A stretch of DNA of 60,637 nucleotides, taken from NCBI GenBank assembly GCA_035295665.1, contig DATGIQ010000114.1, positions 1-60,637 of the forward strand, read 5' to 3'. This DNA is from DATGIQ01 sp035295665. GTDB lineage: Bacteria > Planctomycetota > Planctomycetia > Gemmatales > Gemmataceae. A program made the position numbers and the translations under genes. Shown here in pieces: positions 33,401 to 41,998 of the stretch. Below the pieces are notes generated by a model. It did no database searches. It was not told the DNA's origin and worked only from the letters and a program-made list of their open reading frames with translations. Every line of letters starts with the position of its first letter. The stretch's first letter is position 1.

Positions 33401-35208
33401 TTCGTGAGGTCGTCGGGCAGCAGAAGGAGTGGGCACGGCCGGGACAGCTCGTTGGCGGGGCCCGCGCGGGCGGTGCCTTAGGACAAGGCATCAACGCACC
33501 CGATCAGGAAGAAGGGGAAGATCGGCTGCCCCAGGAAATGCTCAATTCCCTCGGTTACTATCCGCCCTCTCGCGCCCTCGTCGTCAAGGGAACTTCGCGC
33601 ATTCACACCAACCTCGGAGGAGGACTCACCTCACCCCAGGGCGGTCCGCCGGGAGGCATGGGCGCTCTCAACCGACAGGGTGGAGACCAGCTCGTCATTC
33701 GACCGCGGGACAAGAGCCGAGACAAGCTTGATGACCGAGCGCAGGGTGCACCTAAGGAACCATTGGCGGCGAACAAGGCTCGTGCAGACGAAAAACGCCA
33801 GGACGGTGCGGACAAGCAGAAATTGGCTGCCGCCCCGAAGCTGGATGTACCCGCGAAGGATCTGGATCCGAGGAAGATCTGGGAGGCAGCGCTGGCGAAA
33901 GGAGTGGAAGATCCCGGATTGATCATCGCCGTCGCAGACTTCCTGGCCCAATATAAACGTTGGGACCACCTGGCGGAATTCCTGAAGGCCGACTTGCGCC
34001 TGGGCATCGTCGTACGGCCATGGGTTTATGACGCACTGGCCATGGCGCTCGAGGCCAGCGGTGGGTCGCCGGATGAGATCGAGCGTGCCCGGGTTTCGGC
34101 GGTCGATCTCGAACCGAACGATGCGCAGAGCTTCGTGAGTGCGTCCAAGGTATTGGCCGAGCACAAACGCTACGACCGTGCCGTGGCATTTTGCCGGCAG
34201 GCTTCCCTCCTTGAACCGAACGTGAGTGATGCTTACGAAGAAGCTCTGATCTATGCCGATTTGGGCAAGGATCCCCAAGCCATGCAATGGGCCGCGGGCA
34301 CGCTGTTGCGCCAGGATTGGCCGGTCGATAACCAGGAACTTCATCTGAAGGCGATTGGGAAACTGAAAGAATTGGCCCAGTCGCTGGAACGCAGCAATCG
34401 CAAAGCCGAGGCGGAGCAGATGCTCCAAACGGTGAACCGTCTCAACGAACGGGATATGGTAATTCAGTTGACCTGGCAAGGCGAGGCTGACCTCGATCTC
34501 GAAGTCAAGGAACCGATTGGGACCGTCTGTTCGTTCTTGCAGCGACAAACGCCGGGTGGAGGAACCTTGTTGGGTGACAATCTTTCCGACATGACGCGGG
34601 AAACGTATGTGGCACCGAAGGCGTTTTCGGGTGAATACCACGTCACCATTCGCCGGATCTGGGGCCGGCCGCTCGGCGGCAAAGCAACTCTGGAAATCAT
34701 CCAACACCAGGGAACGCCCCGGCAGACGACGCGGCGGGAAACCATTGTCTTCGATCGCAAGCATTCGTTGGCGTTCAGCCTCGATGAGGGCCGGCGCACC
34801 GCTGCGGAGTACGTGCCGCCGGTGGCCAGCAAGCGGGCCAAGATCAAGCAGCAACAAGCCAGTTCGGACCGAGTCCTCACGAAGCTGCGGGCAAAAGCTG
34901 ACCCGGAATTTAGTGGCGGCGAGTCCACCGGAATCCGAGGCAAACTAGCTTCCTTGGGCGTGCCTTTGACGGCACCACCAACGAAGACCCCGGAACACAG
35001 TTCGTCCAATCAGGTGGTCTACCAGACCAAGGTCGCATCCGGACTCCCCAACAGCGCGGACCTGACGGCCCAGTTGACGGTTGTCGGGGACCAAGGTTCC
35101 ATCCTCAAGCTGTCGCCGGTGTTCCAGAGTGTTCCAAAGGCGCAGGCAACCCCGGCACTGACCAATCCCCTTATCCCGGGGAGCTTTGATCCCTCAGCCG
35201 GCAGGTGA
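30481..35208 (+). CDS. Giant exported VWA/STN/Leu-Gly-rich/TPR protein
   Basis: 1,575 aa with a signal peptide (1-27). A VWA domain (about 75-260) has an intact MIDAS DTSAS at 102-106, followed by a BatA-like beta-sandwich. Next come TPR-like helices (about 370-440), a coiled coil (about 490-600), an STN-like domain (about 735-830, VSLATVLRLLAAQVNATYLV), and a Leu/Gly/Ala-rich segment of about 110 residues (about 854-965) with repeated ALGLAGG units. A charged linker, more TPRs (about 1120-1320) and a YfaP/DUF2135-like beta domain (about 1326-1440, LTWQGEADLDLEVKEP) follow. Likely a periplasmic or surface adhesion or scaffold protein. GGGGAG precedes ATG 30481. Confidence 0.82.
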   Translation: MTYVRRLRVVGAVLALTAILTNSHVWGEVDKKPPEKRPTAKAKVSPEKADEDITDDLAQTKFAKASVLTYRTTGGETLFALQIKPKLEPSPVRPRDYLIIVDTSASQANAPLATARALTQALQKSLKGEDRLAIWTVNTPAATRDLTRGFQSAHSTQIEQALADLKQEIPLGDTDLKEGLRKAMARFEGNRARQQVIIFLGDGMSVHNPITASDRAQLCREMVKNTIAFYSVPLGPKLDPMNLHGLATGTGGSVVRLPANGDANETVKLLDRAFATPVLYPDRVQFGPEIADAMPTVLPPLRADAPTLVVGHLKSGQTITYSVEGTVAGRPIHIQGSDAIPDAEPDNFFLVSMVEQWKNSSDQPALNRADRTLAYAYQQGQLARTGLIDQAEWAMGQNNLEAAHNLFEQVKRLDPQDVEADAGLKLIEKLRAGTLKKEQLEAQLPPPGAKNGENRLAQAEEKLPPARPEAPAGQREDLLQEQRRRLAVEEQRVTQVVDDTLREARQLLQTDPDAAHELLKRIYSGVRDNPDISSRTRDLLSNRLETAMRNVDLQGARIKRDREEQLRQLADANRRFEIEQSRTAEQQRTRYRMQAFSALMNQARYEDAYLQALAIQQDAVSSGRPVPTAATAGYDIALNANNLSQIQELRRIREERFLLTMMQVERSHVPFPDEPPIQFPPAPVWRELTRLRKEKYESSGFTEDDPATLQAIRTMKNKLAKPVNLEKGIEANTVLREALEFISDRYDVTILIDTAAFKAEGVEAIEDQPVKLPKMVGVSLATVLRLLAAQVNATYLVRRDYIEITTGRRAVSEKVVRVYPVADLVIPIPNAFNRAAVNQLLTILGTAPGLGLQIGGPQALGGLGALGALGVGGALGLGGLGLGALGLAGGALGLAGGALGLGGAAALGFAGGGLGGLGGGFGGGGLGFGGGQVNLGVGGGALGFGGGQLGQLGNLGGQFGFQGGDQSAVLIQLIREVVGQQKEWARPGQLVGGARAGGALGQGINAPDQEEGEDRLPQEMLNSLGYYPPSRALVVKGTSRIHTNLGGGLTSPQGGPPGGMGALNRQGGDQLVIRPRDKSRDKLDDRAQGAPKEPLAANKARADEKRQDGADKQKLAAAPKLDVPAKDLDPRKIWEAALAKGVEDPGLIIAVADFLAQYKRWDHLAEFLKADLRLGIVVRPWVYDALAMALEASGGSPDEIERARVSAVDLEPNDAQSFVSASKVLAEHKRYDRAVAFCRQASLLEPNVSDAYEEALIYADLGKDPQAMQWAAGTLLRQDWPVDNQELHLKAIGKLKELAQSLERSNRKAEAEQMLQTVNRLNERDMVIQLTWQGEADLDLEVKEPIGTVCSFLQRQTPGGGTLLGDNLSDMTRETYVAPKAFSGEYHVTIRRIWGRPLGGKATLEIIQHQGTPRQTTRRETIVFDRKHSLAFSLDEGRRTAAEYVPPVASKRAKIKQQQASSDRVLTKLRAKADPEFSGGESTGIRGKLASLGVPLTAPPTKTPEHSSSNQVVYQTKVASGLPNSADLTAQLTVVGDQGSILKLSPVFQSVPKAQATPALTNPLIPGSFDPSAGR

Positions 35209-35240
35209 CCCGGGTATTGCGCCAAGGGCTGTGCTACCAG

Positions 35241-35270
35241 AGGCCCGCGGAGTTTTTCCGCGGGCCTTTT
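35241..35270 (+). terminator. Intrinsic terminator of the giant VWA gene
   Basis: AGGCCCGCGGA (35241-35251), a 5-nt loop and TCCGCGGGCCT (35257-35267), followed by TTT. A perfect 11-bp GC-rich stem plus U-run, 33 bp after the stop. Confidence 0.85.
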
Positions 35271-35406
35271 GCGTTGCGCCCGATGGCATTGGCCGTAGCG
35301 CGATCCGGGAAGCCGGCGTCAAATAACCATTGCTCAAACTTTTGCGACCGTCTATGATGGTAGACGAAGAACCCGCCGCAAGACCCTTTTGGTGAGAACG
35401 CCCACC

Positions 35407-35937
35407 ATGGATGTCAAATTAGTCGTGCAAAAGGGGACCACGAAGCAACAAACCTGGCACCTGCACCACCAGGACACAGTGGTCGGCCGCCATCGCACTT
35501 GCGACTTGCGCATCCTCTCCTCGGAAGTCAGTCGCCGTCATTGTCTGCTTCACATCGCCGACGACTTGGTAAACGTCGAGGATCTCGACAGCATCAACGG
35601 AACATTTGTTAACGGCAGCCGGGTGGTTGGACGGCAGATGCTCCGGCCTGGCGACCAATTGGAAATTGGGCCGATGCAATTTCTCGTCGAGTATGAATTG
35701 CCGCCCGGACAGCTAGCCACGGCGGCGGATCGGGGGGATGAGGGCGGAGCCTACGATGTGCTGCCATTGGCCGAGGAAGTCAGCGGTCCTTCTTCCGATC
35801 CGGCAAATCCCGACAACGAGCCGATGGCGGTTCTCGATGATGAAGGGGCCGATTGGCATCTTCCCCAGGCGGATCAGTTGCGCGAATTCCTTTCCCAGTT
35901 AGAGCAGCCGGACTCGCCCCGGCAACGAAAACGTTAG
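35407..35937 (+). CDS. FHA-domain protein with acidic tail
   Basis: 176 aa. The FHA domain covers about 5-95: VVGRHRTCDLRILSSEVSRRHC and LDSINGTFVNGSRV hold the conserved Gly-Arg, Ser, Arg-His and Asn that bind phosphothreonine. The remaining 80 residues are acidic and probably unstructured. It resembles the FHA protein at 18043-18486 but has this extra tail. The start ATG 35407 has GGTGAG upstream; a TTG at 35389 is an alternative. Confidence 0.9.
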   Translation: MDVKLVVQKGTTKQQTWHLHHQDTVVGRHRTCDLRILSSEVSRRHCLLHIADDLVNVEDLDSINGTFVNGSRVVGRQMLRPGDQLEIGPMQFLVEYELPPGQLATAADRGDEGGAYDVLPLAEEVSGPSSDPANPDNEPMAVLDDEGADWHLPQADQLREFLSQLEQPDSPRQRKR

Positions 35938-36027
35938 GGGCTGCTTTGTCGAGGCGCCCGCTTGCGTTTCGCGCTCAGTCGTCCTTTCCGAGCGGAAATG
36001 GTTCCTCAATTCTTGCTTTGCGCGTCC

Positions 36028-36978
36028 TTATCCCTCGGCGGCTTTGCTTCGAACCTTCTGCCGGAAATACTCCAAGGTTCGACTCAGCCCCTCGTGGCGG
36101 TCGACCTTGGGCTCCCAACCGAGGAGACGGCGGGCACGTTCGATATCCGGCCGGCGCACTTTGGGATCGTCCTGGGGCAACGGCTTGAAGTCGAGTGGGC
36201 TCCGGCTGCCTGTCAAGCTCAGGATCTCCTTGGCGAAATCGAGGATACTGACCTCGTGCGGATTGCCCAGGTTGACCGGTTCCGCGAAATCGATGGCTAG
36301 CAAGCGATAAATGCCTTCCACGAGATCGGCGACATAACAAAAGCTGCGCGTCTGCGAGCCGTCGCCATAAACGGTCAGGGGTTCGCCCCGCAGTGCCTGC
36401 CCCATCAGATTGGGCAGCACCCGCCCGTCGTCCAGACGCATCCGCTCCCCATACGTATTGAAAATGCGGACGATGTGCGTCTGGACACCGTGGTAGCGAT
36501 GGTACGCCATCGTCATCGCTTCCGCAAACCGTTTGGCCTCGTCGTAGACCCCGCGGACTCCGATGGGGTTGACATGGCCCCAGTAATCTTCGCGCTGGGG
36601 ATGCTGTTGCGGGTCGCCATAAACTTCGCTGGTGCTGGCTAACAGAAGGCGGGCTTTTTTCAGCTTGGCCAGCCCGAGGGCGTTGTGCGTTCCCAGCGAG
36701 CCCACCTTCAAGGTCGGAATGGGATGCCGCAGATAATCGACCGGACTGGCCGGTGAGGCGAAATGGAGCACGTTATCGACTGGGCCATCGATTTCTAGCG
36801 GGTGGGAAATATCATGGCGGAGAAGCATGAACTTCGGGTTGCCCCGCAGGTGCTCCACATTCACGGGGCTACCGGTGATGAAGTTGTCGATGCAAATCAC
36901 TTCGCTTCCTTCGTTCAGGAAGCGGTCGCAGAGGTGCGATCCCAGGAATCCTGCACCGCCCGTTATGACCGTGCGCAC
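36028..36978 (-). CDS. UDP-glucuronate decarboxylase-like NAD-dependent epimerase (UXS family)
   Basis: 316-aa extended short-chain dehydrogenase. The NAD site is TGGAGFLGSHLCDRFL (residues 6-21). The catalytic Ser-Thr is in LASTSEVYGDP and the YxxxK motif is YDEAKR. RSFCYVADLVEG and the PLPQDDPKVRRPDI region are characteristic of UXS enzymes, which turn UDP-glucuronate into UDP-xylose for surface polysaccharides. A start codon GTG at 36978 follows GAGG. It is divergent from the glucan phosphorylase. Confidence 0.93.
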   Translation of the reverse strand: MRTVITGGAGFLGSHLCDRFLNEGSEVICIDNFITGSPVNVEHLRGNPKFMLLRHDISHPLEIDGPVDNVLHFASPASPVDYLRHPIPTLKVGSLGTHNALGLAKLKKARLLLASTSEVYGDPQQHPQREDYWGHVNPIGVRGVYDEAKRFAEAMTMAYHRYHGVQTHIVRIFNTYGERMRLDDGRVLPNLMGQALRGEPLTVYGDGSQTRSFCYVADLVEGIYRLLAIDFAEPVNLGNPHEVSILDFAKEILSLTGSRSPLDFKPLPQDDPKVRRPDIERARRLLGWEPKVDRHEGLSRTLEYFRQKVRSKAAEG

Positions 36979-37059
36979 ACTGTAACCCTCGTGGCGAATG
37001 GAGTTTCCAAACGAGAGAGCATCCCTCTCGGCTCGCCCGCAGGGTTAGCATAGCCACAA

Positions 37060-37087
37060 TTGAAAAACTGGCTATTCCCACTATCCT
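37060..37087 (+). promoter_or_regulatory. Candidate promoter of the glucan phosphorylase gene
   Basis: TTGAAA at 37060-37065 (5 of 6) and TATCCT at 37082-37087 (4 of 6), with a 16-bp spacer. The start would be about 37094, giving a leader of about 23 bases that still contains the GAGG ribosome-binding site. Confidence 0.4.
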
Positions 37088-37116
37088 ACCAATGCACTGT
37101 CAAAGGCGAGGTGTCG

Positions 37117-39678
37117 ATGGCTGGCCGTTCAATCCGTACGTTCACCGTTTTACCGTTTCTTCCCGATCGTCTGCAAGCGTTGCACCACGTGGCGTACAAC
37201 ATGTGGTGGTGCTGGAATCATGAGGCGGTCTCGCTGTTCCGCCGTATCGATGACGACTTGTTTGACGCTGTGGAAAACAGTCCCGTCAAACTCTTGGGCG
37301 CCGTCGATCAGAGCCGCGTGGAGCAACTGCTGCGCGACGACGGGTTCCTCGTCCACCTCGATCGGGTCGAGGAAGCGCTCAACGGCTACATGACGAGCCC
37401 CACTTGGTTCCAGGAAACGTATCCGACGGCTCAGGATTTCCGCGTGGCGTATCTGTCCGCCGAGTTCGGCATTCACGAGAGCATCCCCATTTACTCTGGG
37501 GGACTCGGTCTATTGGCCGGCGACCATCTCAAAGCCGCCAGTGATCTTGGCTTACCGCTGGTCGGCGTCGGCCTGATGTACCGGGAGGGCTATTTCCGGC
37601 AGTATCTCAACGTCGATGGCTGGCAACAGGAGAGCTATCCCGAAAACGATTTCTTCAATTTGCCGTTGGTTCCGGAATGCCGCAACGACGGCACGGCGGT
37701 GTTGATCAGCGTGCCGTTTCCCGGCCGAGAAGTTTGGTGTCGGATCTGGCGCATCCAGGTTGGTCGCGTGCCGCTCTACCTGCTTGATGCCAACATCACC
37801 AAGAACAGCCCCGAAGATCGGCAGATCACCGGCCGGCTCTACGGCGGCGACAACGATATGCGCATCCGCCAGGAAATGATCCTCGGAATTGGCGGGATTC
37901 GCGCGTTGCGCGCCCTTGGAAAAGTACCTACCGTCTGCCACATGAACGAAGGGCATTCCGCCTTTTGCGGCCTGGAACGGATTCGCTTGCTCATGGAAGA
38001 AAAGAATCTGACGTTCGCTGCGGCCCGCGAGGCAGTGACTGCCGGAACTTGTTTCACGACGCACACCCCCGTACCCGCCGGCAACGACGTTTTTCCACCA
38101 CAAATGGTGGACCACTATTTCTCGGCCTATTTGCCCCAGCTCAAGATTGACCGCAGCGAGTTCCTGGGCTTGGGACGGCAGAATCCCCGCGACGACAATG
38201 AGCCCTTCGGCATGACAGTGCTTGCCATTCGCTTGGCCAACACGTCCAACGGTGTCAGCAAATTGCACGGCAAGGTCTCGCGGAAGATGTGGCGCAATCT
38301 CTGGCCCGACATCCCCGAAGCGGAGGTGCCGATCAGTGCCATTACCAATGGCGTGCACACTCGTTCCTGGCTGGCTCCGGAAATGGCTCAGCTGTACGAC
38401 CGCTATCTCGGCATCCAATGGGAAGATCGGCCGACCGACTACGCCATCTGGAAACGGGTCGATCACATTCCCGACGCCGAACTGTGGCGTACGCATGAAC
38501 GGCGGCGGGAACGCCTGGTGGCCTTCGCCCGGGGCCGGCTCAAGTCGCAGCTCAAGCGTCGAGGTGCGCCTCCTGCCGAGGTCGCCCGCGCGGAAGAAGT
38601 GCTCGATCCCGATACGCTGACCATTGGGTTTGCACGGCGCTTTGCGACCTACAAACGCGGCACGCTGATTTTCCGGAACATCGAACGGCTCGCGGCCATC
38701 ATCAACAACAAAGAGCGTCCGGTCCAGCTCATTTTCGCCGGCAAAGCCCATCCGCGCGACCATGGCGGCAAGGAACTCATCGCCGAGATCCTCCATATCG
38801 CCCGCCGGCCTGAATTTCGCCGCCGCATTGTCTTCATCGAGGACTACGATATCAACGTCGCCCGGTACCTGACGCAGGGCATCGATGTCTGGTTGAACAA
38901 TCCGCGCCGGCCCCTGGAAGCGTCCGGCACCAGCGGCATGAAAATCTGCTGCAACGGCGGCATCAATCTGAGCATTCTCGATGGCTGGTGGGTCGAAGGT
39001 TACGCCCAGAACAATGGCTGGGCAATCGGCGCCGGCGAAGAATACACCGATTTGGCCTATCAAGACGATGTCGAGAGCCGGGCGATTTACGATCTTCTGG
39101 AGCAGGAAATTGTACCGCTCTTTTACACTCGTTCCAGTGACGGGTTACCGCGCGGCTGGCTGCGGGTCATGAAGCAGGCGATGGGTACTGTTTGCCCCGT
39201 CTTCAACACCAATCGCATGGTCCAGGAGTATATCGAGCAATGCTATTGGCCGTCGGATCAGCGGTACCAAAGCTTGCTGGCAGACAACTTGAGCCGGGCC
39301 CAGCAGCTGGCCCAGTGGCGCAAACGGCTCGGTGTCGGCTGGCCTCAGATCAAGATCGACGCCGTGGACGCCAAGAACGCGGATCCCTTGCACGTCGGCG
39401 GCGAACTTCAGGTCCATGCCCGCGTCAACCTGGGGAACTTTACCCCGGAGGACGTGGAGGTCCAGCTCTTTCACGGCCTGGTCGATTCCTTTGGCGAGAT
39501 TCCGAGCCCGCGCACAGTGAGCATGAGCCACAATGGCCTTCACGACGGCAGTACCTGGACGTTTGCCGGCACGATTCCCTGCCGGTCGAGCGGTCAGCAT
39601 GGTTTTGCGGTCCGTGTGCTTCCGAAGCACCGCGATCTGGCCAATTCCTTCCAGACCGGGTTAGTGTGCTGGGGATAG
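37117..39678 (+). CDS. glgP: Alpha-glucan phosphorylase (glycogen phosphorylase, GlgP2 type with DUF3417)
   Basis: 853-aa cytoplasmic enzyme that releases glucose 1-phosphate from glycogen or maltodextrin. It carries the N-terminal DUF3417 domain (about 10-120, LHHVAYNMWWCWNHEA) found in the Thermotoga/Mycobacterium type. YSGGLGLLAGDHLKAASDLG and CHMNEGHSAFCGLERIR are hallmark motifs; EASGTSGMKICCNGG carries the lysine that binds pyridoxal phosphate. The C-terminal 120 residues form a beta-rich module. ATG 37117 follows GAGG; an upstream in-frame ATG at 37060 overlaps the promoter. Confidence 0.95.
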   Translation: MAGRSIRTFTVLPFLPDRLQALHHVAYNMWWCWNHEAVSLFRRIDDDLFDAVENSPVKLLGAVDQSRVEQLLRDDGFLVHLDRVEEALNGYMTSPTWFQETYPTAQDFRVAYLSAEFGIHESIPIYSGGLGLLAGDHLKAASDLGLPLVGVGLMYREGYFRQYLNVDGWQQESYPENDFFNLPLVPECRNDGTAVLISVPFPGREVWCRIWRIQVGRVPLYLLDANITKNSPEDRQITGRLYGGDNDMRIRQEMILGIGGIRALRALGKVPTVCHMNEGHSAFCGLERIRLLMEEKNLTFAAAREAVTAGTCFTTHTPVPAGNDVFPPQMVDHYFSAYLPQLKIDRSEFLGLGRQNPRDDNEPFGMTVLAIRLANTSNGVSKLHGKVSRKMWRNLWPDIPEAEVPISAITNGVHTRSWLAPEMAQLYDRYLGIQWEDRPTDYAIWKRVDHIPDAELWRTHERRRERLVAFARGRLKSQLKRRGAPPAEVARAEEVLDPDTLTIGFARRFATYKRGTLIFRNIERLAAIINNKERPVQLIFAGKAHPRDHGGKELIAEILHIARRPEFRRRIVFIEDYDINVARYLTQGIDVWLNNPRRPLEASGTSGMKICCNGGINLSILDGWWVEGYAQNNGWAIGAGEEYTDLAYQDDVESRAIYDLLEQEIVPLFYTRSSDGLPRGWLRVMKQAMGTVCPVFNTNRMVQEYIEQCYWPSDQRYQSLLADNLSRAQQLAQWRKRLGVGWPQIKIDAVDAKNADPLHVGGELQVHARVNLGNFTPEDVEVQLFHGLVDSFGEIPSPRTVSMSHNGLHDGSTWTFAGTIPCRSSGQHGFAVRVLPKHRDLANSFQTGLVCWG

Positions 39679-39680
39679 CT

Positions 39681-39714
39681 GCGGTCCGCCGAACCGCGTG
39701 GTTCGGCGAACCGC
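39681..39714. repeat. Palindromic repeat related to 29329-29388; likely bidirectional terminator
   Basis: GCGGTCCGCCGAACCGC at 39681-39697 pairs with GTGGTTCGGCGAACCGC at 39698-39714 with two mismatches. It lies between the phosphorylase stop and the convergent EF-hand gene stop. The core GCGGTTCG-CGAACCGC matches the repeat at 29329-29388. Confidence 0.6.
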
Positions 39715-39724
39715 CACGCCGTGT

Positions 39725-40696
39725 TTAGCGGCGAATTTCGCGGCGCAGATTTTCCAAGTCTTGCTGGAGCTGATCGAGCCGCTTTTCTAGCTCTTGCGAC
39801 CGTGGATTGGCAGCGGGTGGCTCTAGTCTGGCAAACCGGCCGCCGCGGCCGGCAAAGGGAGGACCGAAGTCCGGCTGACGCTCCAAGGCCGCCTTGAAGA
39901 TCTTGGACTCCTCGGCACTCAGGACATCCGACATCTGGAGCAACAGATCGGCACGGGCCAGTTCCGTCAGCTTACGGACGTTGTCCAGGTGGGCCTTGAT
40001 GGCGGCCTGGGCGGTCGCCCGCTTTTGCTCGGAAAGGCTCAGATCGGCCAGCACGCGATCAAAGCCATTGCCGGGAGCGGGCCCCCGACCGGGACCGCCG
40101 CGGAATCCGCCGCCCGGACCGCCCCGGCCATCGAACAACCGAGTGTCTCTATCCCGGGCAAGCTCGGTCGCCAATTTATTGATCTCAGCAGAGTCGAGGA
40201 CACCGTCTTTATTGGTGTCACCCCGCTCAATCAGATTCTGCATCCGTTCGGGAAGTTCGTCCTTGGCGACCTTGCCGTCCTTGTTCTTGTCGAAGGACAA
40301 GATCCGTTCGACGATCTGGTTCACGCTGACTCCTCGATTACCGCCAGCACGTCGTCCGCGACCATCAGCCAGCACGGCGGGCCGATTCAGGCCATCCTGA
40401 AACCGCTTGAACTCGTCCTCGCTGAGAGTCTCCTTGAGTTTCAGGAGCAGCTCCGAGCGTGCCAGCCCCACGAGCTTGCGGACGTTGTCCTGGTAAACCC
40501 GGACCGCGGCCCGGGCCTGTTCCAGTTTCTTGTCCGCGAGCTTCAGATCGTCCAGGATGCGTTCGATCCCGCCGCTCGGAGGAAACCCCCGGCCGGGCCC
40601 CGGCCGCCTTCCAGGGCCGTCGGGTGGCTGTGCCCCCGCTGACCACGCCAGCGTGAGGGCCAAGATCGACGCCCCATACCATGTTCTCTTCTGCAT
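39725..40696 (-). CDS. Exported EF-hand protein with duplicated helical module
   Basis: 323 aa with a signal peptide (about 1-22). Two EF-hand loops, DKNKDGKVAKDE (136-147) and DTNKDGVLDSAE (160-171), keep all calcium ligands. They are flanked by two homologous helical modules (44-103 and 212-271), sharing the pattern DNVRKL..LAR..LLL and an LTxxQ-like start. A coiled coil closes the chain (about 299-322). Likely a calcium-binding periplasmic protein. AAAGGAG precedes ATG 40696. It is the last gene of the ECF-kinase operon and starts 32 bp after the peroxidase gene. Confidence 0.85.
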   Translation of the reverse strand: MQKRTWYGASILALTLAWSAGAQPPDGPGRRPGPGRGFPPSGGIERILDDLKLADKKLEQARAAVRVYQDNVRKLVGLARSELLLKLKETLSEDEFKRFQDGLNRPAVLADGRGRRAGGNRGVSVNQIVERILSFDKNKDGKVAKDELPERMQNLIERGDTNKDGVLDSAEINKLATELARDRDTRLFDGRGGPGGGFRGGPGRGPAPGNGFDRVLADLSLSEQKRATAQAAIKAHLDNVRKLTELARADLLLQMSDVLSAEESKIFKAALERQPDFGPPFAGRGGRFARLEPPAANPRSQELEKRLDQLQQDLENLRREIRR

Positions 40697-40728
40697 CGTT
40701 TGACTCCTTTGCGGATAAGCCAGTATGT

Positions 40729-41883
40729 TCATTGGAACGGATCGGCGAACTTTGGATCCGCGATAAACTTGTGATCGCTCAGCGTTTTTAGGAAAGCAAC
40801 GAGAGCGGCCTTCTGATCATCGTCAAGATTGCGGCGGCGTCGAAGCCGGTTGTCGAGATTGGCGTGCGGTTTGATGTCCTTGCTGTAGTGATCGATGACT
40901 GCCTCGAGCGTGGCCAATCGACCGTCGTGCATGTACGGAGCGGTAAATTCGACGTTTCGCAAGGAAGGCGACTTGAACAGTCCGAATTGGGTTCCGTTCA
41001 GGGTAAGATCGCCCACGCCGCCATCGCTGTGCTTCGCATCGGCGTCCAGCCCATTGTTGAGCGGCCGGGTCATGATGAAATGTGCGTCCTGCCCACGAGG
41101 CAAATGACAGGTAGCGCAATCGCGCAGGAAGAGAAATTTGCCACGGTTTTCCTGGGCCGTGAAGTTCGCGAAGTCTTCCCGCAGCAATCGTGCCTGAGCT
41201 CGGCCCTCGTCGTATTTCGATTGATACGAGACCAGCGCACGGAGGAACTGAGCAATGGCCTTGGCGAGCCGATCTCGGGTGATCGTGCTGTCACCAAATG
41301 CACGGCGGAAAAGCTCAGGATAGTGTGCATCTTGGGCGAGAATTTCGGTCAACCTCGTTACGTCCTGGCCCAGCTCGGTCCGGCTCTGAATCGGCATCAG
41401 TACCTGTTCTTCAAGGTTGCGAGCCCGCTCATCCCAGAAGAATCGGCCACGGGGATAGAAGCGTAGGTTGACGAGGCTCATGGCATTGCGGTCGCCGAGC
41501 TGTCCCTCGAAACCCTTGCTGAAGCGGCGCGAATCGACGAAAGAGCGGCTCTGGAGATGGCAGGAACCACAGGCGATGGTGTTGTTCACCGACAGGCGGG
41601 TATCGTAGAACAGGACCCGGCCCAGGGTCGCCCCGTGGTCGGTCACCGGGTTGTTGGCTGGCATGTTATCGAATTGCCGCGCCGCCCGTGTGTTGAAGTG
41701 CGCAGGCAGATCAAGCGCGACATAGGAATAGGGCGAGTCCGGCAAGCGCAACGTGCGCTCCGTAGCGGGTTTGAGAGGGGCTCTCTCCTCTTCAACTCCA
41801 GCCGGCGGCGCGGCGGAGCCGATGCCGGAGAGCGCCAACCAGCCCAGCAACATGACGCTTCCAACTCTGGGGCAACGGTTCAT
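40729..41883 (-). CDS. Di-heme cytochrome c peroxidase (CcpA/MauG family)
   Basis: 384-aa periplasmic protein with a signal peptide (about 8-26). Two haem c sites, CGSCH (about 109-113) and CATCH (about 260-264), mark the CCP/MauG family. Other family motifs are LGRVLFYDTRLS, FKSPSLRNVEFTAPYMHDGR and the late Met/Tyr region. Such enzymes reduce H2O2 with electrons from c-type cytochromes or oxidise protein side chains. GGAG precedes ATG 41883 at a long spacing. Third gene of the operon, 115 bp after the kinase. Confidence 0.93.
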   Translation of the reverse strand: MNRCPRVGSVMLLGWLALSGIGSAAPPAGVEEERAPLKPATERTLRLPDSPYSYVALDLPAHFNTRAARQFDNMPANNPVTDHGATLGRVLFYDTRLSVNNTIACGSCHLQSRSFVDSRRFSKGFEGQLGDRNAMSLVNLRFYPRGRFFWDERARNLEEQVLMPIQSRTELGQDVTRLTEILAQDAHYPELFRRAFGDSTITRDRLAKAIAQFLRALVSYQSKYDEGRAQARLLREDFANFTAQENRGKFLFLRDCATCHLPRGQDAHFIMTRPLNNGLDADAKHSDGGVGDLTLNGTQFGLFKSPSLRNVEFTAPYMHDGRLATLEAVIDHYSKDIKPHANLDNRLRRRRNLDDDQKAALVAFLKTLSDHKFIADPKFADPFQ

Positions 41884-41998
41884 GGGTCTCGCGCTCCTCT
41901 GCAAGTGGTGGTCGATCGATTTCTCTCTTGGCGGTCGTTCGCAAAACTGCATTGTTCCGGCGACTCTCGCCAAAGCCAACGTCCAAGGAAGCGAGGCT

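Noticed and set aside
37552..39063. 503-codon minus-strand frame opposite glgP
   Set aside because: A shadow of a high-GC gene with strong third-position bias. The plus strand has clear phosphorylase motifs throughout.
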